Both the position numbers and the translations under genes were made by a program. Source: an uncultured Gammaproteobacteria bacterium (GTDB lineage Bacteria > Pseudomonadota > Gammaproteobacteria > Xanthomonadales > Xanthomonadaceae). From it: a DNA stretch of 64,000 bases. The stretch is taken from contig CAMPGW010000004.1 in the NCBI GenBank assembly GCA_946885735.1, positions 9,195-73,194 of the forward strand, given 5' to 3'. The notes under the pieces were generated by a model. It was not told the origin of the DNA. It worked only from the letters and a program-made list of their open reading frames with translations, and ran no database searches. Of the stretch, positions 1 to 11,024 are shown one piece after another (within the stretch, counting starts at the first letter, position 1; each line of letters opens with the position of its first letter).

Positions 1-262
1 GAATGCCGCCTTCGCCGCGGTTGTCCGCGCGCATGATCACGTGCACGTACTTGAGCGTGACCACCAGCATCATCGCCCAGAACACCAGCGACAGGATGCC
101 GAGCACGTTGGCCGGGTCCGGCACCAGGCCGTATTTCTCGCCGAAGGCTTCCCTCAGCGTGTACAGCGGGCTGGTGCCGATGTCGCCGAACACCACGCCG
201 ATGGCGCCGAGCACCAGCGGCCACTTGCGGGCGCCGGTCCCGTCCTGCGTTGCCTGGCTCAT
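1..262 (-). CDS. kup: Kup potassium uptake permease, 5' part only
   Basis: This is the N-terminal 87 codons of a Kup/TrkD low-affinity potassium:proton symporter of the inner membrane; the rest lies beyond the window edge. The reading frame begins at ATG 262 and translates to [16 protein letters not shown] followed by a first membrane helix with the Kup signature [18 protein letters not shown] near residues 25-42. A second hydrophobic helix ([15 protein letters not shown]) follows near residue 55, and the fragment ends at RADNRGEGG, also typical of Kup. It starts 18 bases after the ruvA stop on the same strand, so it may be the distal gene of a yebC-ruvC-ruvA transcript. The ruvB gene that often follows ruvA is therefore not immediately next to it. 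Family assignment is firm from the motif; the position of the 3' end is unknown. Confidence 0.9.
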   Translation of the reverse strand, partial: MSQATQDGTGARKWPLVLGAIGVVFGDIGTSPLYTLREAFGEKYGLVPDPANVLGILSLVFWAMMLVVTLKYVHVIMRADNRGEGGI

Positions 263-280
263 CGTGTCCCCTGCCCGGCC

Positions 281-874
281 TCAGCCGCTGCGAAGCATGG
301 ATTTTAGCGCTTTCCGGATGATGTCCTCGGCGCTGTCGCCGGGGGCGGCCTCACGGAGCATCCGGGTGATCTCGGCGGGCTTGTAGCCCAGCTGCTGCAG
401 GGCCACGCCGGCCTCGGTGGCCGGGTCGGCGGGAACACCCGGGGTGGCGCCCACCACCGCGCCACCGCTGAAATCGGCCGCGCGGTCGCGCAGCTCGACG
501 ATGATGCGCTCGGCGGTCTTCTTGCCGATGCCGGGAATGCGCGTGAGCGCGGTGACGTCGCCGCCCTGCACCAGCCGCGCGAACTCGTCGACGCTGGCGC
601 CCGAGAGGATGGCGAGCGCGATCTTTGCACCGATGCCGGTGACCTTCTGCACGTCGCGGAACAGCCGCCGCTCCACCTCGCGGAAGAAGCCGTACAGCGC
701 GACCGAATCCTCCTTCACCGCGTGGTGGGTGAACAGCACCACCTCGCGCCCGACCTCGGGCAGGTCGTAGAAGGTGGACATCGGCGCTTCGAGTTCGTAG
801 CCGACGCCACCGACGTCGATCATCAGCCAGGGCGGCGACTTGTGCACCAGGATGCCGCGCAAGCGACCGATCAT
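281..874 (-). CDS. ruvA: RuvA, Holliday junction branch migration subunit
   Basis: RuvA binds the four-way Holliday junction and loads the RuvB motor during homologous recombination. The protein is 197 aa, against about 200 in the family. It opens [12 protein letters not shown], with the OB-fold of domain I in residues 1-63, and carries the paired helix-hairpin-helix motifs of domain II ([14 protein letters not shown] near 78-91 and [15 protein letters not shown] near 109-123). A Pro/Ala/Gly-rich linker then leads to the C-terminal domain III, which contacts RuvB ([16 protein letters not shown]). It lies 10 bases after ruvC on the same strand, an evident ruvC-ruvA operon. No LexA box was recognised upstream. 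Confidence 0.96.
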   Translation of the reverse strand: MIGRLRGILVHKSPPWLMIDVGGVGYELEAPMSTFYDLPEVGREVVLFTHHAVKEDSVALYGFFREVERRLFRDVQKVTGIGAKIALAILSGASVDEFARLVQGGDVTALTRIPGIGKKTAERIIVELRDRAADFSGGAVVGATPGVPADPATEAGVALQQLGYKPAEITRMLREAAPGDSAEDIIRKALKSMLRSG

Positions 875-884
875 GCGAAGGTCC

Positions 885-1406
885 TCATTTGCGCCAGGCC
901 AGGCGCGTGCTCACGCCCATGCGCTGCGCCGTCGTGCGCACGTGCGCGTGGGTGATCGCCACCGCCAGCGCGTCGGCCGCGTCGGCCTGAAGCTTGCCGC
1001 TCAGCGCCAGCATCACGCCGACCATGTGCTGCACCTGCACCTTGTCGGCGCCGCCCTTGCCCACCACCGCCAGCTTGATCTCGCTGGCCGCGTACTCGTG
1101 CACCGGCAGGTCGCGCATCACCGCCGCGCAGATCGCGGCGCCGCGGGCCTGGCCCAGTTTCAAGGCCGAGTCCGGGTTGCGCGCCATGAACACCTTCTCG
1201 ATCGAAACCTCGTCCGGCTTCCATTGGTCAATGATCGCGCCCAACTGATCAACGAGTCGCTTCAGGCGCAGCGGAAAGTTGTCGGCGTCCAGCAGCACCA
1301 GCGGCGTGTGGAACACGTGCGTCGCGCGGCCGGTGGCGTCGCAATCCACGATGCCCACGCCGGTGCGCTGCGAGCCGGGGTCGATGCCGAGGATGCGGGT
1401 GCGCAT
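885..1406 (-). CDS. ruvC: RuvC, Holliday junction resolvase
   Basis: RuvC is the endonuclease that cuts Holliday junctions in the RuvABC resolvasome. The start ATG at 1406 gives 173 aa beginning [16 protein letters not shown]. It is preferred over the in-frame ATG at 1430 because a GAGG Shine-Dalgarno lies about 9 bases upstream and the family N-terminus matches there. The acidic active-site residues are visible: Asp9 (GIDPG), Glu70 (SIEKVF) and the Asp142/Asp145 pair ([11 protein letters not shown]). It lies 27 bases after yebC and 10 bases before ruvA, in the common yebC-ruvC-ruvA order. Confidence 0.96.
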   Translation of the reverse strand: MRTRILGIDPGSQRTGVGIVDCDATGRATHVFHTPLVLLDADNFPLRLKRLVDQLGAIIDQWKPDEVSIEKVFMARNPDSALKLGQARGAAICAAVMRDLPVHEYAASEIKLAVVGKGGADKVQVQHMVGVMLALSGKLQADAADALAVAITHAHVRTTAQRMGVSTRLAWRK

Positions 1407-1433
1407 TGATGCGGCCTCAGCCGCGGACACCCG

Positions 1434-2165
1434 TCACTGATAGGCTTCCTGCGGCAGCTCGGCGTTGTGCCAGACGTGCTGCACGTCGTCGAGGTCCTCC
1501 AGCAGGTCGAGCATCTTCACCACCTGCTCGGCGGTCTCGCCGGCGACGGCCACGTCGTTGTCGGCGCGCATCGTCACCGCCGCCTGGGCGGGCGGGAAAC
1601 CGCCCTTCTCCATCGCGTCCTTCACCGCCTGGAAGTTCTCCGGCGCGGTCAGCACGTCGATGGCGCCGTCCTCCGGATACACGACCACGTCGTCGGCGCC
1701 GGCATCGATCGCGGCCTCGGTGATCGCGTCCTCGTCGGCGCCGGCCGGATACTCGAGCACGCCGACCTTGCGGAACATGAAGGCGACGGAGCCATCGGTA
1801 CCCAGGTTGCCGCCGCACTTGTTGAAGGCATGGCGGACGTCGGCGACGGTACGCACCTTGTTGTCGGTGACGCATTCCACGATCACCGCGATGCCGCCCG
1901 GGGCGTAGCCCTCGTAGCGGATCTCCTCGTATTCCACGCCCTCGAGTTCACCGGTCGCCTTCTTGATGGCGCGCTCGATCACGTCCTTGGCCATGTTCTG
2001 CGCCAGCGCACGGTCCATCGCCAGGCGCAGGCGCGGGTTGGCCTTGGGATCGCCGCCACCGGCGCGCGCCGCGACGCTCAGCTCGCGGATCAGCTTGGTG
2101 AAGATCTTGCCGCGACGCGCGTCCTGCGCGTTCTTGCGGCCCTCGATTGCCATCAACCTGCCCAT
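1434..2165 (-). CDS. yebC: YebC/PmpR family protein
   Basis: This is a YebC/TACO1-family protein of 243 aa, the usual length. The family includes transcription regulators (PmpR) and, from more recent work, factors that help ribosomes through difficult peptide sequences. Its three-domain fold is recognisable from [21 protein letters not shown] (split across residues 9-29), the [24 protein letters not shown] helix region, and the [23 protein letters not shown] segment near residues 121-143. The N-terminus [12 protein letters not shown] replaces the more common MAGHSKWANIKHRK; this variant is one I associate with xanthomonads. It begins a cluster with ruvC and ruvA and lies 28 bases after the upstream hydrolase gene. 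Confidence 0.93.
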   Translation of the reverse strand: MGRLMAIEGRKNAQDARRGKIFTKLIRELSVAARAGGGDPKANPRLRLAMDRALAQNMAKDVIERAIKKATGELEGVEYEEIRYEGYAPGGIAVIVECVTDNKVRTVADVRHAFNKCGGNLGTDGSVAFMFRKVGVLEYPAGADEDAITEAAIDAGADDVVVYPEDGAIDVLTAPENFQAVKDAMEKGGFPPAQAAVTMRADNDVAVAGETAEQVVKMLDLLEDLDDVQHVWHNAELPQEAYQ

Positions 2166-2193
2166 GCGACCACCCGTCTTTGCCTGGCGGCGA

Positions 2194-2820
2194 TTATACC
2201 GGGGGCGACGGCAGGCGGCCGTCGCGGAAGAAGGCCGCGGCGAGATCGGCCGCCTCGCGCGACAGGATCAGCCCGGAATGGCTGGCGTGGATCACCGCGT
2301 GCGCGGCCAGGCCAGGCAGGCGGGTCTCGGCGACGGCGACGGTGCCGTCGTGCGCGCCCTCGAAATGCCCGAACAGGCGGCCCAGGCCGACTTGCCGCGA
2401 ACCGGCGACCATGCCTACTTCGAAACCAGGCGGCAGCGCCGGCACGCCGGCGCGCAAGAGGGCGCCGCTGCGCCCGGGCATCCAGCCCCAGCCGCGCGAC
2501 TGCAGGCCCAGCGCCGCCGCGCTGCCGACGATCGGCGAGCCGAGGCAGAACACGCGGCCGACCGGCACTTCCGGGTGCCGGCGAAGCGCTTCGAGCGCGA
2601 TCAGCCCGCCCAGGCTATGGGCCAGCAGGTGCACCGGCCCCGGCGCCAACGCACGCAGCTGCCGGGCGAGCGCTTCGATCGCGATCTCCGGATCGGCCAG
2701 AAGGGTCGAGTAGCCGAACAGCCGCGGCGCGAAGCCGCGCCGCCGCAGCCGCCAGGCCATCGGCAGCAGCGCCGGCCGGCGCATCAGCAGCCCATGCAGC
2801 AAGACGACCGTCTCGCGCAT
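2194..2820 (-). CDS. Alpha/beta-hydrolase, lipase/esterase-like
   Basis: This is a 208-aa single-domain alpha/beta-hydrolase with no signal peptide. The N-terminal strand and oxyanion region [10 protein letters not shown] (residues 5-14) and the nucleophile elbow LLAHSLGG put the catalytic serine at Ser69. An Asp in EGAHDGTV (Asp158) and a His in IHASHSGL (His178 or His181) complete a plausible triad. AHSLGG and the short length resemble the small lipase/esterase and PGAP1-like proteins of proteobacteria. Substrate cannot be told from the sequence. It begins 10 bases after aspS and is probably cotranscribed with it. Confidence 0.8.
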   Translation of the reverse strand: MRETVVLLHGLLMRRPALLPMAWRLRRRGFAPRLFGYSTLLADPEIAIEALARQLRALAPGPVHLLAHSLGGLIALEALRRHPEVPVGRVFCLGSPIVGSAAALGLQSRGWGWMPGRSGALLRAGVPALPPGFEVGMVAGSRQVGLGRLFGHFEGAHDGTVAVAETRLPGLAAHAVIHASHSGLILSREAADLAAAFFRDGRLPSPPV

Positions 2821-2830
2821 GGGCGCGGGC

Positions 2831-4588
2831 TCAGCCTTCGCGCACGCGCACGTGCAGTTCGGCCAACTGCGCGTCTGGCACCGGCGAGGGCGCCGAGGTC
2901 AGCAGGCACTGCGCGCTGGCGGTCTTCGGGAAGGCGATGACGTCGCGGATGGACTCGGTGCCCGCCATCAGCGCGGCGATGCGGTCGATGCCGAAGGCGA
3001 TACCGCCGTGCGGCGGCGCGCCGTAGCGCAGCGCTTCCAGCAGGAAGCCGAACTTGGCCTGCGCCTCGTCCTTGGAAATGCCCAGCAGGTCGAACACCGT
3101 GCTCTGCATGTCGGAACGGTGGATACGCACCGAACCGCCGCCGATCTCGTTGCCGTTGAGCACCATGTCGTAGCCGCGGCTCACCGCGTCGCGCGCATTG
3201 GCGGCCAGCTCGGCCACGTCGTCCACCTTCGGCGCTGTGAAGGGATGGTGCAGGGCGACGTAGCGCTGCGCTTCGTCGTCGTATTCGAACATCGGGAAGT
3301 CGGTGACCCAGAGCGGCTGCCAGCCGTCCTGCACCAGGCCGGCATCGCGGCCGGCCTTCAGGCGCAGCGCGCCCATGAAGTCGCAGACCGTTTTCCACGG
3401 GCCCGCACCGAAGAACAGGATGTCGCCGGCCTGCGCGCCGATCGCCTGCAGCAGCGCGGCGATCGTCGCATCGTCCAGGAACTTGGCGATCGGCGAATTG
3501 ACGCCTTCACGGCCCTTGGAAAGATCCTCGACCTTCATCCAGGCCAGGCCCTTGGCGCCGTAACGCGCGCAATAGGCGGCGTTGTCGTCGATCTGCTTGC
3601 GGCTGAGCGCGGCGCCGCCGGGGATGCGCAGCGCGGCGACGCGGCCATCCGGATTCGACGCCCAGTCGGTGAAGACCTTGAACTCGCAGGTCTTCACCAG
3701 CTCGGCCACGTCCACCAGTTCCAGCGCCAAGCGCAGGTCGGGCTTGTCGGAGCCGTAGCGGCGCATTGCCTCGGCGTAGGTCAGGCGCGGGAAGGGCTTG
3801 GCCAGTTCGACGCCCTGCACTTCCGCGAACACCTCGCGGATCAGCTGTTCGACATGATCCTGGATGTCGCGCTCGGTGACGAAGGCGAACTCCATGTCGA
3901 GCTGGGTGAACTCGGGCTGGCGGTCGGCGCGAAGGTCCTCGTCGCGGAAGCAGCGCGCGATCTGGTAGTAGCGATCGAACCCCGCCATCATCAGCAACTG
4001 CTTGAACAGCTGCGGCGACTGCGGCAGCGCGAAGAACTCGCCGGCATGCACGCGCGAGGGCACCAGGTAGTCGCGCGCGCCCTCGGGCGTGGCCTTGGTC
4101 AGGATCGGCGTCTCGATGTCCTGGAAACCGCCGGCATCGAGCCGGCGCCGCAAGGCCTGCACCAGCGCGATGCGCTTGCGCATCTTGCGCTGCATGTCCG
4201 GGCTGCGCAGGTCCAGGTAGCGGTACTTCAGGCGCACGTCTTCCCCGGGGGTTTCGTGGGAATAGAAGGGCAGCTTGTCGGCCCGGTTCAGGATCTCGAT
4301 GGACTCGGCGACGATCTCGACCTTGCCGGTGGCGATGCGCTCGTTGACGCTCTCGCGCGGGCGCACCGTGCCGGAGACGCGCAGGCAGTACTCGTAGCCG
4401 ACGTCGGCCGCCACCGCGAACACCTCCGGACGGTCGGGATTGGCGACCACCTGGACGATGCCCTCGTGGTCGCGCAGGTCGATGAAGCAGACCCCGCCGA
4501 GGTTGCGGGCGACGTCCGCCCAGCCGCACAGGGTGACCGACTGGCCGACGAGCGCCTCGCCGACGAGGCCGCAGAAATGGGTACGCAT
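2831..4588 (-). CDS. aspS: Aspartyl-tRNA synthetase
   Basis: AspRS charges tRNA-Asp (or tRNA-Asp and tRNA-Asn if non-discriminating). Starting at ATG 4588 the protein is 585 aa, like bacterial class IIb AspRS. An upstream in-frame extension of 59 residues to 4765 is low-complexity and unlikely to be translated. The N-terminal OB-fold anticodon-binding domain ([25 protein letters not shown]) spans roughly 1-105. Class II motif 2 lies in the segment [20 protein letters not shown], just after residue 200, and the bacterial GAD insertion domain follows. Motif 3 is visible as [16 protein letters not shown] near the C-terminus. It heads a minus-strand group with the hydrolase and is divergent from the DUF3011 pair. 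Confidence 0.96.
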   Translation of the reverse strand: MRTHFCGLVGEALVGQSVTLCGWADVARNLGGVCFIDLRDHEGIVQVVANPDRPEVFAVAADVGYEYCLRVSGTVRPRESVNERIATGKVEIVAESIEILNRADKLPFYSHETPGEDVRLKYRYLDLRSPDMQRKMRKRIALVQALRRRLDAGGFQDIETPILTKATPEGARDYLVPSRVHAGEFFALPQSPQLFKQLLMMAGFDRYYQIARCFRDEDLRADRQPEFTQLDMEFAFVTERDIQDHVEQLIREVFAEVQGVELAKPFPRLTYAEAMRRYGSDKPDLRLALELVDVAELVKTCEFKVFTDWASNPDGRVAALRIPGGAALSRKQIDDNAAYCARYGAKGLAWMKVEDLSKGREGVNSPIAKFLDDATIAALLQAIGAQAGDILFFGAGPWKTVCDFMGALRLKAGRDAGLVQDGWQPLWVTDFPMFEYDDEAQRYVALHHPFTAPKVDDVAELAANARDAVSRGYDMVLNGNEIGGGSVRIHRSDMQSTVFDLLGISKDEAQAKFGFLLEALRYGAPPHGGIAFGIDRIAALMAGTESIRDVIAFPKTASAQCLLTSAPSPVPDAQLAELHVRVREG

Positions 4589-4857
4589 GGAAACTCCGGG
4601 GCCGGATGGCCGAATCAGCCGTGCATTTTGCCAGAGACCGGCCGCGTCCGCCCTCGGCGCGGGGGTGCGCGGCACGGCCGGAAGGTTGACTGCGGGCCAA
4701 CCGTCCGTTCCCGGACCGGACAGGAAGCGTTGCCGCCCCGTTGGGGTTGCTGACAGCCGCCCCAACCGGCGCGCCGCGCTTCAGCGGCGGCGCGGGCCCG
4801 CGCCGGTATCGTCCCTGCAACCGTGCCCACCCGGCACGATTGCAAGGAGACACTCAC

Positions 4858-5808
4858 ATGAACCTGCACAAGTCCCTTCTGGCCGCCGCCCTGGCGACCG
4901 CCGGGCTGATGGCCGCCGGATCCGTGGACGCCCAGGGCACCCGCGAACAGGTCCGCCTGATCGAGCGCGAGTACGCCCGCCTGCACAACGGCCGCATGAT
5001 TCCCGACGCCCAGCTCGAGTACTACGTCGACCGCATGGATTCGGGCTGGAGCTTCAACCAGGTCAGCCGCGACATGGCCGGCTATCGGACCAACCGCAAC
5101 GGCTGGCGCCCGCAGCAGGGCTACGTCGCCCGCGAGGTGATCTGTTCGAGCATCGACAGACGCTACCGCGAGTGCCGGGTGCCCTTCCGTGGCACCGCAG
5201 TCATCACCCAGCAGCTGTCGGACGCCTCCTGCATCAAGGGTCGCACCTGGGGCCAGCGCGCCGGTGAGGTCTGGGTCAACCACGGCTGCCGGGCGCGCTT
5301 CGGCATCGTCGGTGGCGGGGTGGCGCGGCGTGACACCCTCAACGACCGCAAGGTGGTCTGCGTCAGCACCCGCGGCGCCTACCGCGAGTGCGCCACCGGT
5401 TTCCGCGGCGACGTGATGCTGGCGCGCCAGCTCAACAACAGCAGCAACTGCGTCGAGGGCCGCAACTGGGGCCAGCGCCCCGGCCTGGTCTGGGTGCGCG
5501 GCGGCTGCCGGGCCCAGTTCGAGTCGGTCGGGCGCCGTGGGCCGCGTGACGACAACTACGCCCGCGCCGGCGGCGTCAACAGCGGCGGGCGCTACGACGT
5601 CTTCCGCCGTGACCCGAACTACGTCGTCACCTGCACCAGCGTGAACGGCCGTCGCGAGGTCTGCTCCTGGGATACCCGCTACGGCACCCCGCGCATCATC
5701 GAGCGCCTGTCCAATTCCGCTTGCGTGGCGGGCCGTGACTGGGGCTACAACGCCCGCGGCCAGCTGTGGGTGGACGCCGGCTGCCGCGCCCGTTTCGGCT
5801 ACCGTTGA
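4858..5808 (+). CDS. Secreted DUF3011 protein with three Cys repeats
   Basis: This is a 316-aa exported protein of unknown function. The start ATG 4858 is chosen because AAGGAGA lies 7 bases upstream and it gives a clean signal peptide (MNLHKSLLAAALATAGLMAAGS, cleavage near VDAQ). Residues about 25-95 form a charged helical segment unlike the rest. Three DUF3011-like repeats of about 55-60 residues follow. Each has paired cysteines around a YREC-type motif, a central Q-L-S-x-x-x-C element, G-R-x-W-G, and a closing WVxxGCRARF motif. The regular cysteines suggest disulfides and a periplasmic or cell-surface location. The next gene is a paralog. No biochemical role can be inferred. Confidence 0.82.
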   Translation: MNLHKSLLAAALATAGLMAAGSVDAQGTREQVRLIEREYARLHNGRMIPDAQLEYYVDRMDSGWSFNQVSRDMAGYRTNRNGWRPQQGYVAREVICSSIDRRYRECRVPFRGTAVITQQLSDASCIKGRTWGQRAGEVWVNHGCRARFGIVGGGVARRDTLNDRKVVCVSTRGAYRECATGFRGDVMLARQLNNSSNCVEGRNWGQRPGLVWVRGGCRAQFESVGRRGPRDDNYARAGGVNSGGRYDVFRRDPNYVVTCTSVNGRREVCSWDTRYGTPRIIERLSNSACVAGRDWGYNARGQLWVDAGCRARFGYR

Positions 5809-5833
5809 TAGCAGCGGTTTCGGGCGTATGGTG

Positions 5834-5857
5834 GGAGGGCGGCTTCGGCCGCCCTCC
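5834..5857 (+). terminator. UUCG-loop hairpin between the two DUF3011 genes
   Basis: A perfect 10-bp stem (GGAGGGCGGC / GCCGCCCTCC) closed by TTCG lies 25 bases after the first DUF3011 stop codon. It is followed only by TTCGTATC, a weak T tract. It may be a partial terminator or an mRNA-stabilising hairpin that reduces expression of the second gene relative to the first. Confidence 0.55.
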
Positions 5858-5894
5858 TTCGTATCAACCTGATGCGTCCACCCGGAGACTTGCC

Positions 5895-6608
5895 ATGAAA
5901 CGCTTCCTGCTTGCCTTGCCCCTGCTCGGGTTGCTGGCGCTGCCGATGCCGGCGCAGGCCCAGTACAACGACCGCGACAGCTTCGCCTGCGAGAGCCGCG
6001 ACGGTCGCTACCGCGAGTGCCGCGTGCCCTTCGGCGGACCGGCCGAACTCGTGCGCCAGCTCTCCGACACCCGCTGCGTCGAGGGCCGGAACTGGGGTTC
6101 CCGGCCCGGGTTGGTGTGGGTGGACAACGGCTGCCGCGCACGCTTCGCCGTCGCCCGCCAGGGCTGGCCTGCCTGGGGCAACAACCGCGGCCAGCGCGAG
6201 ATCGTGTGCGAGAGCCGCGACGAGCGTTACCGCCAGTGCAATGCCGATTTCCGCGGCCGCGCCCGCATCAGCCGGCAACTCTCCGACAGCCCCTGCGTCG
6301 AGGGCCGCAGCTGGGGCCAGGGCAATGGCCTGATCTGGGTATCGCGTGGATGTCGCGCGCGTTTCGTGGACACCGGCTGGAACAACCGGCCCAACAACCG
6401 CCCCGACAGCTATGGCGAGACGGTCGCCTGCTACAGCACCGACGAGCGCCGGCGCACCTGCGCATGGAACCCGCGATGGGGCCGGCCGGTGCTGGTGGAA
6501 CAGGTTTCCGACAGCGCCTGCATCGAGGGCCGCAGCTGGGGCTATGCGGGCGACCGCATCTGGGTGGACCGCGGTTGCCGCGCCCGCTTCGGGGCGCGCC
6601 GCTACTGA
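5895..6608 (+). CDS. Secreted DUF3011 protein, paralog of the upstream gene
   Basis: This is a 237-aa exported protein. ATG 5895 has CGGAGA upstream and gives the signal peptide MKRFLLALPLLGLLALPMPA, cleaved near AQAQ. The mature protein is essentially three DUF3011-like repeats (starting near residues 30, 100 and 175). Each has the sequence C-E-S-R-D-x-R-Y-R-x-C, a QLSDxxCVEGRxWG core and a closing WVxxGCRARF. The third repeat has the variant CAWNPRWGRP, matching the third repeat of the upstream gene (CSWDTRYGTP), so the two genes look like a duplication of an already three-repeat protein. It lacks the charged N-terminal segment of its partner. It converges on the FmdB-like gene with one base between stops. 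Function unknown. Confidence 0.82.
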   Translation: MKRFLLALPLLGLLALPMPAQAQYNDRDSFACESRDGRYRECRVPFGGPAELVRQLSDTRCVEGRNWGSRPGLVWVDNGCRARFAVARQGWPAWGNNRGQREIVCESRDERYRQCNADFRGRARISRQLSDSPCVEGRSWGQGNGLIWVSRGCRARFVDTGWNNRPNNRPDSYGETVACYSTDERRRTCAWNPRWGRPVLVEQVSDSACIEGRSWGYAGDRIWVDRGCRARFGARRY

Positions 6609-6609
6609 G

Positions 6610-6948
6610 TCAGTCGGCCGCCGGCGCCGGTTTCGGCGCCGGTTTGGCCTCGGACGCTGCCGGCTTGGCCGCTTCCGCGGCGGGCTTGGCTGCCGCCTTC
6701 TCGGCCGGCTTGTCGGCCGAAGCCGGCGCATCGCCCTTGTCGGCGAGGTTGCGCTTCTTGTCCCCGTCCTTCTTGAAGTCCGTCTCGTACCAGCCGCTGC
6801 CGGCCAGGCGGAAGCTGGGGGCGGTCAGCTGGCGGCGTACCGTCTCAGCCTGGCAGGCCGGGCATTGGGTCGGGTCGGCGTCGGACAGGCGCTGCAGGCG
6901 GTCGAACTGGTGGCCGCAGCTGGCGCATTCGAAGGCGTAGATCGGCAT
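6610..6948 (-). CDS. FmdB/CxxC_CxxC zinc-ribbon regulatory-type protein
   Basis: This is a 112-aa protein starting at ATG 6948. Residues 1-40 form the FmdB-type zinc ribbon, with CxxC pairs at CASC (residues 8-11) and CPAC (residues 29-32) in the frame MPIYAFECASCGHQFDR. The body ends with the conserved GSGWYETDF motif. From about residue 65 onward it is a low-complexity Ala/Lys/Pro tail (for example KPAAEAAKPAASEAKPAP), probably disordered. FmdB-like proteins are common small proteins whose role is mostly unproven; the name comes from a putative regulator in Methylophilus. In many proteobacteria a relative lies next to aspS; here it is about 2 kb away, beyond the DUF3011 pair. Confidence 0.85.
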   Translation of the reverse strand: MPIYAFECASCGHQFDRLQRLSDADPTQCPACQAETVRRQLTAPSFRLAGSGWYETDFKKDGDKKRNLADKGDAPASADKPAEKAAAKPAAEAAKPAASEAKPAPKPAPAAD

Positions 6949-7024
6949 GGGTCGGGCTTCTGTCGTCGGATCGTGGGGGAGCTGCCGGGCAGCGGCGCTT
7001 AGCTGGGGGCGTTCGGGTCGGGAC

Positions 7025-8971
<1,947 letters not shown>

Positions 8972-9053
8972 GGGGTGCATTGTAGCAGTCGGACCTTGCC
9001 GGCCTCCGGCCGCCGGGTTGCCCCGGCCCGGTCCGGGCGGCCACACTCGGGGC

Positions 9054-10718
9054 ATGGAACACCAAGCCCCCCTCGTCGCCCTGCTGGCCGGCGGCCTCGT
9101 GCTCGCCTTCGTGCTCGGCGCGCTCGCGCACCGGATCAAGCTCTCGCCCCTGGTCGGCTACCTGCTGGCCGGCATCCTGGTCGGGCCGTTCACGCCCGGC
9201 TTCGTCGCCGACACCGCGGTCGCTCTGCAGCTGGCCGACATCGGCGTGGTGCTGCTGATGTTCGGCGTTGGCCTGCATTTCTCGGTGGACGACCTGAAGG
9301 CGGTGCGGCGCATCGCGCCCTTCGCGGTGTTCCCGATGGCTTTCGCGACCTTGCTCGGTTGGGGCGTGGGCCGCTGGATCGGCTGGACCGGCTGGCAGTC
9401 GGTGGTGTTCGGGTTGTGCCTTTCGGTGGCCTCCACCGTGGTGCTGATGCGGGCGCTGGAAGCGCATCGCCTGGTGGACACCGACCGCGGCAAGACCGCA
9501 GTCGGCTGGATGATCGTCGAGGACATCGTCACCATCGTCGCGCTGGTGCTGTTGCCGGTGCTGGCGCGCGCGCTCGGCACCGGCGACGGGCCGATGCCGG
9601 TGGGCGAAATCGTGAAGGCGCTCGCGCTGACCGCCGGCAAGCTGCTGGTGTTCGGTGCGTTGACCTTGATGATCGGGCGCCGGGTGGTGCCGTGGATTTT
9701 GCGCAAGGTCGCCGGCACCGGTTCACGCGAGCTGTTCACCCTGGCGGTGCTGGCGATCGCGCTGGGCATGGCCTTCGGCTCGTCGGAATTGTTCGGCGTG
9801 TCCATCGCGCTCGGCGCCTTCTTCGCCGGCATGCTGCTCAACGAGTCCGAGCTCAGCCACAAGGCGGCGGCGGATTCCCTGCCGATGCGCGATGCGTTCG
9901 CGGTGCTGTTCTTCGTCTCGGTGGGCATGCTGTTCAACCCGAACATCCTGGTGCGCGAACCCTGGTTCGTGGTGGCGACCTTCCTGGTGGTCACCGTCGG
10001 CAAGCCGATCGCCGCCTACGCGCTGGTGCGGGCGATCGGCCAGCCGGCGCGCATGGCCTCGACCATCGGCGCGACGGTGTCGCAGGTCGGCGAGTTCAGC
10101 TTCATCCTCGCGGGCCTGGCGGTCGCGTTGAAAGTGCTGCCGCCCGAAGGCCGCGACCTGGTGCTGGCGGCCGCGCTGCTCTCGATCATCACCAACCCGC
10201 TGATCTTCCATTTCGTCGTGCGCTGGCAGAAGGAAGACAAGGCGCGGCGCAAGGCCGAAGCCACCGCCCAGGCCGACGCCGACGCGCCCACGGGGCCGCC
10301 GCTGCCCACCGAAGGCCACACCATCCTGATCGGCTATGGCCGCGTCGGCGCGCAACTCGCGGCGCTGCTGAAGGAACGCGGCGTGCAGGTCGCGGTGATC
10401 GACGACAGCCGCGACCTGATCGAGCGCGCGCACGCCGACGGCATCGCCGCAGTGCGCGGCAACGCCGCCTCGGTCGAACGCCTGGCGGAACTCTCGCCCA
10501 CCACCGCCACGCATGCGCTGATCGCCATCCCCAATGCCTTCGAGGCCGGCGAGGTCATCGCGCGGCTGCGCAAGGCCAACCCGACGATGACGATCCTGGC
10601 GCGGGCGCACAGCGAGATGGAAATGCGGCACCTGCTCGGCGAAGGCGCCGACGGCGCCGTCCTCGCCGAACGCGAACTGGCGTACTCGATGGCGGAGATG
10701 GTGCTGGGGCGTTCCTGA
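9054..10718 (+). CDS. ybaL: YbaL/RosB-type cation:proton antiporter with TrkA-N domain
   Basis: This is a 554-aa inner-membrane CPA2 antiporter. Residues 1-390 hold about 12 hydrophobic helices of the Na+/H+ exchanger fold. They start with ALAHRIKLSPLVGYLLAG and include the LFGVSIALGAFFAGMLLNES segment. After a charged linker rich in Ala/Asp/Lys, residues from about 420 form a TrkA-N nucleotide-binding domain (ILIGYGRVGAQLAALL, the GxGxxG-type fingerprint) that probably gates transport. The whole chain parallels E. coli YbaL, including ASTVVLMRALE and SVGMLFNPNILV. The exact substrate (K+ or Na+) is not known. It converges with clpB across a gap containing two large inverted-repeat elements. 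Confidence 0.9.
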   Translation: MEHQAPLVALLAGGLVLAFVLGALAHRIKLSPLVGYLLAGILVGPFTPGFVADTAVALQLADIGVVLLMFGVGLHFSVDDLKAVRRIAPFAVFPMAFATLLGWGVGRWIGWTGWQSVVFGLCLSVASTVVLMRALEAHRLVDTDRGKTAVGWMIVEDIVTIVALVLLPVLARALGTGDGPMPVGEIVKALALTAGKLLVFGALTLMIGRRVVPWILRKVAGTGSRELFTLAVLAIALGMAFGSSELFGVSIALGAFFAGMLLNESELSHKAAADSLPMRDAFAVLFFVSVGMLFNPNILVREPWFVVATFLVVTVGKPIAAYALVRAIGQPARMASTIGATVSQVGEFSFILAGLAVALKVLPPEGRDLVLAAALLSIITNPLIFHFVVRWQKEDKARRKAEATAQADADAPTGPPLPTEGHTILIGYGRVGAQLAALLKERGVQVAVIDDSRDLIERAHADGIAAVRGNAASVERLAELSPTTATHALIAIPNAFEAGEVIARLRKANPTMTILARAHSEMEMRHLLGEGADGAVLAERELAYSMAEMVLGRS

Positions 10719-10743
10719 GTTTGGGGCCTCCTTGGCGCTGGCC

Positions 10744-10848
10744 GGGCAGGGGGGTTCCTGCGGTCGGGACTCAGCACGCTGCGTCCTGCCAGCTGAGTCC
10801 CGCCCGGGCGGCCATCCATGGCCGCCCTCCTCCGGAACCCCCCTGCCC
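10744..10848. repeat. Three-way-junction inverted-repeat element, copy 1
   Basis: Outer arms form a perfect 15-bp inverted repeat (GGGCAGGGGGGTTCC at 10744-10758 and its complement at 10834-10848). Between them lie two further hairpins: GGGACTCAGC/GCTGAGTCCC (10766-10775 with 10792-10801) and GGGCGGCCAT-CC-ATGGCCGCCC (10806-10827). The transcript could fold as a three-way junction. It starts 25 bases after the antiporter stop, between convergent genes, so it may serve as a terminator or 3'-end stabiliser. It shares GGTTCCTGCGGTC and CTCCTCCGGAACC exactly with copy 2 read on the other strand, which shows a dispersed family. Confidence 0.85.
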
Positions 10849-11024
10849 GTCCATCGCCGCGCGTCGGCGCACGAGGGCGTAACAGCACCCTCTCCGAACT
10901 TGGGGGGTTGGGAAGAAAAACCGGATCTCGCGGCTGCAATCAACCAACCCACACCGATATGGCGGGCGTTGATGGGGCGCGCCGCGGTCTGCTGTTCAAG
11001 TCATAACCGGGCGCGCAGGCGGGA
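10849..11024. other. Spacer between two inverted-repeat elements, no gene seen
   Basis: This is the middle of the 441-bp gap between the convergent antiporter and clpB genes. I see no convincing reading frame, RNA gene or terminator in it. It includes a short G-run (GGGGGGTT near 10902) and is a little less GC-rich than its surroundings. Confidence 0.5.

Noticed and set aside
4588..4765. A 59-residue N-terminal extension of AspRS
   Set aside because: The extension is Pro/Arg/Gly-rich with no homology, and the family N-terminus matches at ATG 4588.
4589..4857. Promoters in the gap between aspS and the DUF3011 pair
   Set aside because: Several weak -10-like sequences (for example TATCGT near 4806) exist, but none has a convincing -35 partner, so none is reported.
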